From positions 324 through 64,323 of the forward strand of contig NZ_LN890325.1 in assembly GCF_001458595.1 (NCBI RefSeq): a stretch of 64,000 nt of DNA, in the 5' to 3' direction. The position numbers and the translations under genes were made by a program. The notes below the pieces were generated by a model. The model did not search any database. It had not been told where the DNA came from and saw only the letters and a list, made by a program, of their open reading frames with translations. Positions 32,746 to 41,879 of this stretch are shown piece after piece (positions within the stretch are counted from its first letter, which is position 1; the number at the start of each line of letters is the position of its first letter). The stretch is from Clostridium neonatale. Its GTDB lineage: Bacteria > Bacillota > Clostridia > Clostridiales > Clostridiaceae.

Positions 32746-33921
32746 TTAAACTTGAGCTACACCACTTTTAATAGCGGCTTCTTTAACAGCTTTAGCAACT
32801 AAGTCTTGAACTTTTAAATCAAATGCTTTTGGAATTATATTTTCAGCATTTAAATCTTCTGCAGATACAGAGTTTGCTATTGCATAAGCAGCAGCTACTT
32901 TCATTTCTTCATTAATTTCTGATGCTCTTACATCTAATGCACCCCTGAATACTCCTGGGAATGCTAATACATTATTGATTTGATTTGGATAATCTGAACG
33001 TCCAGTCCCCATAACGGCAATTCCAGCTTCTTTTGCATCTTCAGGGAAGATCTCAGGAGTTGGGTTTGCCATTGCAAATATTATTCCATCTTTATTCATT
33101 GTTTTAACCATTTCTTTTGAAACAATATTTGGAGCAGAAACACCTATAAATACATCAGTACCTACCATTGCATCTTTAAGAGTTCCAGTAACATTATCTG
33201 GGTTAGTTATATTAGCTAATTCTTGCATATATATATTATCACTTAAATCTTTATCTCTGCTTATTACTCCATTAATATCACACATAACTATGTTTTTTAC
33301 TCCAGAAGAAAGTAATAATTTACATATTGCAGTTCCAGCAGAACCAGCTCCATTTATAACTACCTTTATGTTATCTAATTTTTTGCTTACTATTTTTAAG
33401 GCATTTAATAATCCAGATAAAACAACTATAGCTGTACCATGTTGATCATCATGGAATACTGGAATATTTAATCTTTCCTTTAATCTTTTTTCTATTTCAA
33501 AACATCTAGGAGCTGAAATATCTTCTAAGTTAATTCCACCTAAAGTTGGAGCAATATTTGCTACAGTTTCAACAATTTCATCAACATTTTTAGTATCTAA
33601 AACTATAGGAAATGCATCAACATTACCAAATTCTTTAAATAATACACTTTTACCTTCCATTACTGGTAATGCAGCAAGTGGACCTATATCACCAAGCCCT
33701 AATACTGCAGTTCCATCAGAAATAACTGCAACAGTGTTCCATTTACGAGTATAAGTATAAGCCTTTGATGGATCTTTATGTATTTCACGACATGGTTCTG
33801 CAACACCAGGGGTATATGCTAAGCTTAAATCTTTTGCATCTTTTACTTCACAAGTTGGCTTTATTTCATATTTGCCTCTTTTTTCTTCGTGAAATTTTAA
33901 TGATTCTTCATATATGTTCAT
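32746..33921 (-). CDS. NAD(P)-dependent malic enzyme
   Basis: Converts malate to pyruvate and CO2. The protein is 391 aa, the short bacterial form. Motifs include TPGVAEPCREI at the substrate site, GLGDIGPLAALPVMEGKSVL, the metal-site region HDDQHGTAIVVLSGLLNAL and the nucleotide fold VVINGAGSAGTAICKLL. AGAGGTG precedes the ATG. It is transcribed towards proC. Whether it prefers NAD or NADP cannot be read reliably. Confidence 0.94.
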   Translation of the reverse strand: MNIYEESLKFHEEKRGKYEIKPTCEVKDAKDLSLAYTPGVAEPCREIHKDPSKAYTYTRKWNTVAVISDGTAVLGLGDIGPLAALPVMEGKSVLFKEFGNVDAFPIVLDTKNVDEIVETVANIAPTLGGINLEDISAPRCFEIEKRLKERLNIPVFHDDQHGTAIVVLSGLLNALKIVSKKLDNIKVVINGAGSAGTAICKLLLSSGVKNIVMCDINGVISRDKDLSDNIYMQELANITNPDNVTGTLKDAMVGTDVFIGVSAPNIVSKEMVKTMNKDGIIFAMANPTPEIFPEDAKEAGIAVMGTGRSDYPNQINNVLAFPGVFRGALDVRASEINEEMKVAAAYAIANSVSAEDLNAENIIPKAFDLKVQDLVAKAVKEAAIKSGVAQV

Positions 33922-34160
33922 AATGGCACCTCTTTATATTAAATATTTTAATTTGATACTAAGATATGTTTATACAATAATATAATAAATTATTATTATA
34001 GCTTGATTATGGCTTGGACCAACGTTTAACATTTATTAATGAATACAAATGAATATCAAAGTAAATGATATACATTGTAGTAATATACGTATAGAAACAT
34101 TATACGAATTATTTAGAAAAAAATCAAAAAAATATTCGATATGTAGTTGACCATCAAAAG

Positions 34161-34221
34161 CTACTTTGTTACTATTTAAAGGGAGAGGTAAAAAGTTTTT
34201 TTTATGCGCTCTCCAAAGTAG
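34161..34221 (+). promoter_or_regulatory. Structured 5' leader of purA (unassigned)
   Basis: In the 345-bp malic enzyme-purA divergent gap, CTACTTT (34161-34167) pairs with AAAGTAG (34215-34221) around an inner GGAGAG/CTCTCC stem (34182-34187 and 34209-34214). A 14-nt asymmetric bulge and a T-rich apical loop are also present. It ends 45 nt before the purA start. It does not match a riboswitch class I recognise. The rest of the gap shows no gene. Confidence 0.5.
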
Positions 34222-34266
34222 AAGAAAACAATTAATATGTTTATTTAAATTAAGGAGGCAGGATAA

Positions 34267-35553
<1,287 letters not shown>

Positions 35554-35651
35554 TATAGTGATTTAATCTGATATTGACTTTACTTTACGTATAAAATATA
35601 ATTTTTGGTGTAACATAAAATTTGACTTTTATACATAAAGAAGGTGAAGAT

Positions 35652-35834
35652 ATGATAACTAAAGACATGACAATTGGTGAAATTGTAAATGCAGATTCAT
35701 CTAAAGCAGAAGTATTAATGAGCTTTGGAATGGGATGTGTTGGATGCCCATCTGCTCAAGCTGAAACTTTAGCTGAGGCAGCTGTAGTTCATGGAATAAA
35801 CTTAGAACAATTATTGGAAGCATTAAATAAATAA
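35652..35834 (+). CDS. DUF1858 domain protein
   Basis: About 60 aa: [20 protein letters not shown], then the cysteine pair in [19 protein letters not shown]. It matches DUF1858 (ScdA_N/hybrid-cluster-associated) small proteins. The CVGC pair could be redox active or bind a metal; function is unknown. The ATG at 35652 follows AAGGTGAAG and is preferred to the in-frame TTG at 35622. Confidence 0.85.
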   Translation: MITKDMTIGEIVNADSSKAEVLMSFGMGCVGCPSAQAETLAEAAVVHGINLEQLLEALNK

Positions 35835-35840
35835 GCATTA

Positions 35841-35873
35841 AAAAGAGAAATCATTTTGATTTCTCTTTTTTTA
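35841..35873 (+). terminator. Terminator after the DUF1858 gene
   Basis: AAAAGAGAAATCA pairs with TGATTTCTCTTTT across a short T loop and runs into TTTATT. Confidence 0.88.
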
Positions 35874-35940
35874 TTTATAAAATATAAAAAAATTATAGAA
35901 AATAAGATATATTTACAAGATAAATTTGTTTTGAAACGAG

Positions 35941-35960
35941 ATTATTTCCTTGGAAATAAT
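35941..35960. promoter_or_regulatory. Palindromic operator-like site upstream of the thioesterase gene
   Basis: ATTATTTCCTTGGAAATAAT has 9-bp perfect arms. TTGAAA follows at once (35961-35966) and TATAAT is at 35986-35991, so the palindrome sits just upstream of or against a plausible promoter with a long 19-nt spacer. The regulator is unknown. Confidence 0.5.
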
Positions 35961-36064
35961 TTGAAAATATTTTTACTAATTACATTATAATATTTATTAT
36001 GGTAATATATACTATAATAGATATTAATAAAACTATAAGTTTATTAAGTGAGGTGAAAAATTAT

Positions 36065-36130
36065 ATGACTTGGCTTAAGTCATATAAATATAAGATATGG
36101 TTAAAAATTATACTAAAACTTATGAAATAA
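36065..36130 (+). CDS. Possible 21-aa leader peptide overlapping the thioesterase start
   Basis: The ATG at 36065 has GAGGTG (36050-36055) at ideal spacing. It opens a 21-codon frame, beginning MTWLKSYKYK and ending at TAA 36128-36130, out of frame with the thioesterase whose start lies inside it. A 10-bp hairpin (36062-36071 and 36077-36086) spans the leader start. It may couple or limit translation of the next gene; it may also be chance. Confidence 0.35.
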   Translation: MTWLKSYKYKIWLKIILKLMK

Positions 36131-36846
36131 ATTATTACGATGTAGATTATAAATTAAAATGTAAGATGTCTTCTATAATAAACTTTATTTGTGATGTTGG
36201 AACTCATCAATCAGAATCTGTCGGTGGAGGAATGAAGTATTGTGAAGACAATAATTGTGCCTGGGTTTTTTATAAATATGATATAAAAATGAAAAGATAT
36301 CCAATGTTTGGAGAAAAAATAAACATAACTACAGAACCAGTTGGATTTAAGAAATTTTATGGATTAAGAAAATATATTATTAGGGATGAAAAAGAAGAAA
36401 TAATAGGTGAAGCTTTAGCATTATTTTTCTTAATCAACATAGAAAAAAGAAGACCTATGAGAATACAAAAGGAACAGTATGATTTCTATGGAGTAGATGG
36501 AGATATAGATTATGATATTTCTATGGAAAAAGTTGAAAAGATGCAAACTGCTGAGTACTCAAAAGTATTTAATATTAGATATAGCGATATAGATTCTAAT
36601 AAGCATGTGAATAATGTAAAGTACGTTGAATGGGGATTAGAAGTTATTCCAGTTGAAGTTATAACTAATTATGAATTGAAAAGAGTAAAAGTAGATTTTG
36701 AAAAAGAAACTACATATGGAGAGAAAATTGATGTTTTTGCAGAAGTGAAGAAAATTGATGATAATCACTTAAAATCTTATCATATAATAAAAGATAGCAA
36801 TGGAAAAGAGCTGACAGCATTAGAGTTTGATTGGGAAAGAGAATAG
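36097..36846 (+). CDS. Acyl-ACP thioesterase (FatA/FatB family)
   Basis: Releases fatty acids from acyl carrier protein. The protein is 249 aa, two hotdog domains. The N-terminal hotdog begins KTYEINYYDVDYKLKCKMSS; the second contains FNIRYSDIDSNKHVNNVKYV, the conserved D-x-x-x-H-x-N catalytic region. No Shine-Dalgarno is visible at the ATG 36097, and an in-frame stop lies two codons upstream. The only good site serves the overlapping leader at 36065. Confidence 0.88.
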   Translation: MVKNYTKTYEINYYDVDYKLKCKMSSIINFICDVGTHQSESVGGGMKYCEDNNCAWVFYKYDIKMKRYPMFGEKINITTEPVGFKKFYGLRKYIIRDEKEEIIGEALALFFLINIEKRRPMRIQKEQYDFYGVDGDIDYDISMEKVEKMQTAEYSKVFNIRYSDIDSNKHVNNVKYVEWGLEVIPVEVITNYELKRVKVDFEKETTYGEKIDVFAEVKKIDDNHLKSYHIIKDSNGKELTALEFDWERE

Positions 36847-36856
36847 ATAAAATCAG

Positions 36857-37150
36857 AGTTTAGTGAATAACAACCGAAATCCAATAAATGATATGATCGA
36901 TTGTAGGAAAAATTTAGATGAAGATTCTAATAATAGAGGTTATACCAAAACAGTCTACTTTAAAAACAAGTTTTAGAAAAATAATTTTGGAACAACCTCT
37001 ACTGAAGGATTTAAGAATTCAAATTATTAATATAATACTAAGTACATTTGTATATTGGATTTCTTTGTATTTATCAAAATCATACTTAAGCTGTTTACAT
37101 AAAGTAAAGCAATCAGAATTTTAGAACTTAATTTTGGTTATTTCTAAACT
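36857..37150. mobile_element. MITE-like palindromic element, copy 1
   Basis: About 294 bp starting 10 nt after the thioesterase stop. Terminal inverted repeats AGTTTAGTGAATAAC.. (36857) and ..GGTTATTTCTAAACT (ends 37150) enclose a long imperfect palindrome: CCAATAAATGATATG at 36881-36895 against 37044-37058, and AGAGGTT against AACCTCT. By eye it is clearly homologous to the element at 51431-51833. No transposase is encoded. It fills the 323-bp gap before the flavoprotein gene. Confidence 0.75.
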
Positions 37151-37169
37151 AATTAAACTAAGTTTATTA

Positions 37170-38417
37170 TTATTTATTATTTGAAGCAGATTTAGCGGAT
37201 GTGTATCCTGAGCTCCAAGCCCATTGTAGATTAAATCCACCACAATCACCGTGGACATCCATTATTTCGCCGCAGAAGTAAAGATTCTTAATTAATTTAG
37301 ATTCTAATGTTGATGAATTTATTTCTTTAGTATTTACTCCTCCAACTGTCACTTGAGCATTTGAGAATCCATTTGTATCAATGCATGTAAACTCCCAATG
37401 CTTTAATCTATTTATAAATATATTTAAGTATTTCCAATCTATATTGCTACAAGGTGTATGGATATCCTTTATACCACAGTCTTTAAGAATAGTTGGAATA
37501 AGCTTTTTATTAATTAATCCTATTAAAGCAGATGACATTTCCCTGTAACCAAACATTGAAAAGTGAGTAGAGAAGAAGTCATCAATTTCTTCTTTTGTTT
37601 TATTTGGGAACATATCTACTACTAATTTTACTGTTGAATTTTTGCTTAAAGCCTTAGATGCATAATAAGATAGCTGCATTATTGGAGGCCCTGAAATGCC
37701 ATAGTCAGTAAATAATACTTCACCTTTTTCTGAGCGGATAAATTCATTATCAATAAATATGGATACTGAACCATCAAATTTTATTCCTGATAAGGCTTTT
37801 AGATAAGGATAATCTAGTTTTAATTGAACTATACCAGGAATAGGTTCAATAATAGTATGACCAAATGATTTTGAAATTTTATATCCAGAACCATCAGAAC
37901 CAGTCTTAGGAGCGACCTTTCCTCCACAACTTAAAATCAATTTATTACATGAAAAATTTTTAAAATCTTCATTATTAGTAGCTATTTTAAAATTTTTACT
38001 TTTTGATATATTATTAACTTTACAGTTTAAATATAGAGGTATCTGTTTTTCTTCTACAGCAATTCTAAATATATCTATTACAGATGAGGCTTGTAGTGAT
38101 TGAGGATACATTTTGCCGTTTTCAAGTTCAACAAAAGGTAATCCTAATGATAAAAATAAACTTCTTGTATCTTCTACTGTAAAATTACTTAAAGTGTCAC
38201 AATAAAATTTATCATTTTCACTATGATAAGCATTAAAAGGTTCAAATATTGTGTTATTACTTATGTTACATCTACCATTTCCAGTGGCAAGAACCTTTTT
38301 ACATATTCTGTCGTTACCTTCAACTATTGCTACATCCATTCCAAAATCTTTTGCAACAATGGCGGCCATTACTCCTGAAGCTCCGCCACCAATTATAAGT
38401 AAATCGTGATGAATCAT
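37170..38417 (-). CDS. HI0933/BaiN-family NAD(P)/FAD-dependent oxidoreductase
   Basis: A flavoprotein of about 415 aa. The N-terminal dinucleotide fold is LLIIGGGASGVMAAIVAKDF. GNGRCNISNN and GGKVAPKTGSDGSGYKIS are family motifs, and the C-terminal FAD motif is FCGEIMDVHGDCGGFNLQWA. The physiological substrate is unknown. ATG at 38417 follows AAGGAG at 11 nt; the in-frame GTG at 38429 abuts that site and is unlikely. Confidence 0.9.
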   Translation of the reverse strand: MIHHDLLIIGGGASGVMAAIVAKDFGMDVAIVEGNDRICKKVLATGNGRCNISNNTIFEPFNAYHSENDKFYCDTLSNFTVEDTRSLFLSLGLPFVELENGKMYPQSLQASSVIDIFRIAVEEKQIPLYLNCKVNNISKSKNFKIATNNEDFKNFSCNKLILSCGGKVAPKTGSDGSGYKISKSFGHTIIEPIPGIVQLKLDYPYLKALSGIKFDGSVSIFIDNEFIRSEKGEVLFTDYGISGPPIMQLSYYASKALSKNSTVKLVVDMFPNKTKEEIDDFFSTHFSMFGYREMSSALIGLINKKLIPTILKDCGIKDIHTPCSNIDWKYLNIFINRLKHWEFTCIDTNGFSNAQVTVGGVNTKEINSSTLESKLIKNLYFCGEIMDVHGDCGGFNLQWAWSSGYTSAKSASNNK

Positions 38418-38548
38418 TATATTAATCACTCCTTATTTTTTATAAGACATATTAAAGAAGGTAAAAATAAGCTTCAATATGCTAAATAGATTTTAACATA
38501 GTAATAAAAATGTTAAAAGGAAGGAATACTAAATTTGGTGATTATATT

Positions 38549-39097
38549 ATGGAAGTAAAAGTAATAAATAATAAATTAGAAGATTTTGAAAGAGTATTTA
38601 AAGTAAGAAGAATGAATTATGATCAAGTTCTGGTAAATTATTCTGGTGGAAATGGATTAAAATGTTTTGAATTTAACGATGTAGAATTTATGGGAGAAAC
38701 AAAAATAGATGAGTTTTTGATAGAAAATAAAGAATACTTAAAAATAAAAATAAAAAGAGGAATTTCGGTTGTCTTCTATAGTGCATTAAAAAATTCATTA
38801 GAATCAGAAATTCATGAAGAAGCTAAAAGATTAAATGTATTAATAGATAAATATAAAGTAAATAAGAGAGGCATATGGGAAAAGGATATAGTATTGATGA
38901 TTAATGAAAAAGTTCCCTTACAAGTTAATGCATCTGGACAAAATTTTAAAAAGGATAGCTACAATATTGATATTAGAATAATTCAGAAAGATGAATTTTT
39001 ACAATTATGTAATGTAGAAATAGAAAGAATTAATAAAGAAATACGTAGTAGAAGATTAGAGATAGATAGCTTTGAAGCCGCAATAAATCAAGTTTGA
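38549..39097 (+). CDS. Hypothetical protein
   Basis: About 182 aa from the ATG at 38549 (GGTG precedes it); an alternative in-frame ATG at 38510 would add 13 residues but has no clear ribosome site. I do not recognise the family. The protein is charged and rich in Lys, Glu and Asn, has no signal peptide or membrane segment, and ends with a helical stretch (VEIERINKEIRSRRLEID). It is a lone gene between the flavoprotein and the tRNA cluster. Confidence 0.6.
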   Translation: MEVKVINNKLEDFERVFKVRRMNYDQVLVNYSGGNGLKCFEFNDVEFMGETKIDEFLIENKEYLKIKIKRGISVVFYSALKNSLESEIHEEAKRLNVLIDKYKVNKRGIWEKDIVLMINEKVPLQVNASGQNFKKDSYNIDIRIIQKDEFLQLCNVEIERINKEIRSRRLEIDSFEAAINQV

Positions 39098-39174
39098 AAG
39101 AGTATTTCATTTAATATTTAAATTTAATATGGATCAAAAAATGAAGTGATTTTAAAAAAATTTTAAAAAATATG

Positions 39175-39203
39175 TTGACACTTAATCTAATTTTCTGTAT
39201 TAT
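39175..39203 (+). promoter_or_regulatory. Promoter of the tRNA cluster
   Basis: TTGACA (39175-39180) and TATTAT (39198-39203) with exactly 17-nt spacing lie about 60 nt upstream of the first tRNA. Confidence 0.88.
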
Positions 39204-39264
39204 AGTCTATGTGGTCAGCGCGACAAGGTGTTAAAAGACATCAAGCGAAGACAATATAAAGCAT

Positions 39265-39339
39265 GGCTCCTTGGTCAAGCGGTTAAGACACCACCCTTTC
39301 ACGGTGGTAACAGGGGTTCGATTCCCCTAGGAGTCACCA
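39265..39339 (+). tRNA. tRNA-Glu (anticodon TTC)
   Basis: A 75-nt cloverleaf with encoded CCA. The acceptor GGCTCCT pairs with AGGAGTC, the anticodon loop CCTTTCAC centres on TTC, and the T loop GGTTCGATTCC is canonical. First of three clustered tRNAs. Confidence 0.97.
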
Positions 39340-39351
39340 TTTCTATCTTAT

Positions 39352-39427
39352 GGGCGCATAGCTCAGCTGGGAGAGCACCTGCCTTACAAGCAGGGGGTCA
39401 CAGGTTCGAGCCCTGTTGTGCCCACCA
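39352..39427 (+). tRNA. tRNA-Val (anticodon TAC)
   Basis: A 76-nt cloverleaf with encoded CCA. The acceptor GGGCGCA pairs with TGTGCCC (one G-T), the anticodon is TAC within CCTTACAAG, and the T loop GGTTCGAGCC is canonical. Confidence 0.97.
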
Positions 39428-39433
39428 TAAGAT

Positions 39434-39510
39434 GGCTCAGTAGCTCAGTTGGTTAGAGTGCCGGCCTGTCACGCCGGAGGTCGAGGGTTCGAGCCCCTTC
39501 TGAGTCGCCA
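39434..39510 (+). tRNA. tRNA-Asp (anticodon GTC)
   Basis: A 77-nt cloverleaf with encoded CCA. The acceptor GGCTCAG pairs with CTGAGTC, the discriminator base is G, and the anticodon is GTC within CCTGTCACG. Last of the cluster. Confidence 0.97.
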
Positions 39511-39511
39511 T

Positions 39512-39542
39512 AAAAAAACAAGCTTTAATAGCTTGTTTTTTT
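39512..39542 (+). terminator. Terminator of the tRNA cluster
   Basis: AAACAAGC and GCTTGTTT form the stem around TTTAATA, followed by a run of T. Confidence 0.9.
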
Positions 39543-39684
39543 ATTTATTATTAATATTTAAGTATTGTAATGATTTATAAAAAAGAAAATAAATATGTAT
39601 GTATATGATTATTCAAATTAGCTTTATCTAATTTCGTTTTATTTTTATAGACTAAATATAAGATTTTTGCGTATAATTTGATAT

Positions 39685-39725
39685 AAAAGAGGGTATCCTT
39701 AAAAAAATAATTTTTAAGGATACCT
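39685..39725 (-). terminator. Terminator after the DnaC/DnaI-like gene
   Basis: A stem of about 14 bp (39692-39705 and 39711-39724) reads on the minus strand into TCTTTTAT. It lies 27 nt past the stop of the minus-strand gene. Confidence 0.8.
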
Positions 39726-39751
39726 TCTTTTATGAACAGATAATTAAAAAA

Positions 39752-40738
39752 TTATCTATTTCTATTTAGATTTTGTTTTATTCTTATATCATCTGAATAG
39801 AATTTACACAATTTAAAATCGCCTAAAAGTCTAGAAGCAATTCTTTCAGAATAATGTTTGCTTATTGCAGGAAGGGTTAAATTAGTAGAAATAAGCATCT
39901 TTTTATTTGTAAGAATTCTTTTATTTATTATATTAAAAAGTTCTGTAACAGAGAATTCATTTATATGCTCTGCACCTAAATCATCTATAATTAGTAAGTC
40001 ACATTCTAATAATAGTTTTTCTATTCCGCTATCAGCATTTTTAAATCTTAAATCTCTTAATATCTTTATTAACTCTTCTGATGTTTTATAAACTACTAAG
40101 TTTCCTGTGTCTAAAATAGATTTTGCTATACAATATGATAAATAAGTTTTTCCACTACCAGGATTACCATAAAATAGTAGGTTGGTATTGATTGTTTTAA
40201 AGTTAGGTAGATATTCTTGAAGAATGTAATTTAAATTGTTTTCGATATTTTTTCTTTCAGAATATTTTTCATTTTCATTTCTATGAGATGAAAATAAACT
40301 TAAATCAAAATTATCAAAATTACAAGTTTTCACTATATTCTCTAAATCAGAATCTTTATAATACAGGTCAATTAACTTTTGGCTATAGCAAATACATTTT
40401 TTATTACCTATAAAACCTGTGTCTTTACATTTTTTGCAATGATAATAGATATTTAGATAGTCAGTAGAATAACCTCTTTCAACTAGCATTTCACATTTTT
40501 TAACACGTAAATCAGTGATTTTTTCTTTAAATTCTTCTACGGTTTTTTCGCTGTTATCTGATTTTATTACTGATAGAGCCATTTGTAATGAAAGCTTTTT
40601 AATTTTATTATCTAAATCTATTATTTCAGGATATTTTTCAGCTATTTCTGCTTTTCTTTGCTTTAATGCTTTATTTTCAGATGCTCTTATATTATCATAT
40701 ATTTTTAAAAGTTCTGTTTGATAACCATTAATCATCAT
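39752..40738 (-). CDS. DnaC/DnaI-like helicase-loader ATPase
   Basis: A 328-aa AAA+ ATPase of the DnaC/DnaI/IstB group. A cysteine-rich segment around residues 105-123 (YYHCKKCKDTGFIGNKKCIC) forms a zinc-finger-like module, as in DnaI. Walker A is LFYGNPGSGKTYLSYCIAKS and Walker B is LLIIDDLGAEHINEF. It overlaps the upstream DnaD-domain gene by 11 nt, so the pair probably forms the helicase-loading module for the DnaB encoded at 29775. No transposase partner is present, which argues against IstB. Confidence 0.85.
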   Translation of the reverse strand: MMINGYQTELLKIYDNIRASENKALKQRKAEIAEKYPEIIDLDNKIKKLSLQMALSVIKSDNSEKTVEEFKEKITDLRVKKCEMLVERGYSTDYLNIYYHCKKCKDTGFIGNKKCICYSQKLIDLYYKDSDLENIVKTCNFDNFDLSLFSSHRNENEKYSERKNIENNLNYILQEYLPNFKTINTNLLFYGNPGSGKTYLSYCIAKSILDTGNLVVYKTSEELIKILRDLRFKNADSGIEKLLLECDLLIIDDLGAEHINEFSVTELFNIINKRILTNKKMLISTNLTLPAISKHYSERIASRLLGDFKLCKFYSDDIRIKQNLNRNR

Positions 40739-41735
40739 TATCCCATCCTAATAATTTTTTTTCTAAAGAGTCGTAGTCATATTCTCTAGGTTCAAAGTTA
40801 TTAAATCTAAGCGGTGGCTTCTCTTTAATATAAGAAGATGTACCTTGAGCCTTATTATACTTATTACTATTGACTTGTTTTTTGTCTTTAGCTGCGATAT
40901 CTTCTAATGTTCTAAGGTTATTACTATTCCAGTTATTTAAAATACCATCAATATACTTGAAATCTGCTCTATTCAATCTTTCAAAGCATATATCACAGGC
41001 TTTTTGAATTATTTCTATGGAATAATTATAAGTTAGTAACCATTTTTCAATCATTTCCTGTTGAGGTTTCATTATATCTGTATTATTAATTCCGAGATAA
41101 GATAGTATTTTTCTGATATTTCCCCATTTATCTTCAGTCTTTTTGATTAAATTTTGAGCCTGCTCAATATTAGTTATTTTTAAGTCATGCCATGATAAAG
41201 CCACTTTTTCTATATATCTTGGATCGCTTTTACCTTTAGAAATGCAATATTCCATTAGTATTAAAATTAATTCAGAAGAAAAACCAAATTCATTCTGCCA
41301 ATTTAAATATGTGGACATCTCAGTAGGGGAAAGTGGTCTTGCTAAAAGAGATTCTATATCCTTTAACATATCTTTAGTATTATTGCTATTTAAAGCAGAT
41401 AGTAAGTCAACTTGATTTTTGTTATCATTATTTGAAGTATTATCTAAGTCCAAGAATTCTATATTAAAGTTTCCCATTTGATCTATCTTATTTAGTCTGA
41501 TTATTCCTTGATCACTCCAATAATTAAGAGCATTCATTATATCTGATTCTAATAAGTTAAGAGAGGAAGCTAATATTGATGAGCTTACCCCAGGCTCACC
41601 TGAAGTATTAAATTTTAATAATAGCAAATAAACTTTTATAAATTCGCCTCTAGCTCCTAGCATATATTTTTCAATGAAAGTATTACTAACAGGAGTAAAG
41701 TTTAAAGAATTATTCTTTAATATGAAAGTGCTCAT
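40728..41735 (-). CDS. DnaD-domain replication protein
   Basis: A 335-aa protein. The N-terminal winged-helix region (residues ~15-90) includes GEFIKVYLLLLKFN and a coiled linker follows. DnaD-type C-terminal repeats contain LARPLSPTEMSTYLNWQNEF near residue 135 and IRKILSYLGINNTD later, and the YIDGILNNW motif near 265 is the DnaD/DnaB2 signature. Firmicute DnaB/DnaD proteins help DnaI load the helicase at origins. It is translationally coupled to the ATPase gene. Confidence 0.85.
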   Translation of the reverse strand: MSTFILKNNSLNFTPVSNTFIEKYMLGARGEFIKVYLLLLKFNTSGEPGVSSSILASSLNLLESDIMNALNYWSDQGIIRLNKIDQMGNFNIEFLDLDNTSNNDNKNQVDLLSALNSNNTKDMLKDIESLLARPLSPTEMSTYLNWQNEFGFSSELILILMEYCISKGKSDPRYIEKVALSWHDLKITNIEQAQNLIKKTEDKWGNIRKILSYLGINNTDIMKPQQEMIEKWLLTYNYSIEIIQKACDICFERLNRADFKYIDGILNNWNSNNLRTLEDIAAKDKKQVNSNKYNKAQGTSSYIKEKPPLRFNNFEPREYDYDSLEKKLLGWDNDD

Positions 41736-41832
41736 TTTGCCACCTACCTTTTTAATTATATTTATGATTATGTAAATAATTATAGCATATTATACTTCAA
41801 TGTAGGGAAATAATAAATACTATGTACTCGAC

Positions 41833-41879
41833 AAGCAAAAAAATACAGACCTATGATTAATAGTCTGCATTTCTGTATT
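41833..41879 (-). terminator. Terminator after the subtilase gene
   Basis: On the minus strand AATACAG (around 41873-41879) pairs with CTGTATT (41842-41848), with an inner GAC/GTC, and runs into seven T. Confidence 0.7.

Noticed and set aside
36918..37124. A 68-codon plus-strand frame after the thioesterase gene
   Set aside because: It lies inside copy 1 of the palindromic element with no ribosome site.
39228..39443. A plus-strand open frame of about 71 codons
   Set aside because: It runs through tRNA-Glu and tRNA-Val; the tRNA structures explain the sequence.
39265..39542. Integration site of a mobile island at the tRNA cluster
   Set aside because: No integrase, direct repeat of a tRNA end or foreign gene block adjoins the cluster.
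39752..40738. IstB helper ATPase of an IS21-type insertion sequence
   Set aside because: There is no istA transposase or terminal repeat nearby, and the overlapping DnaD-domain gene points to a helicase loader.
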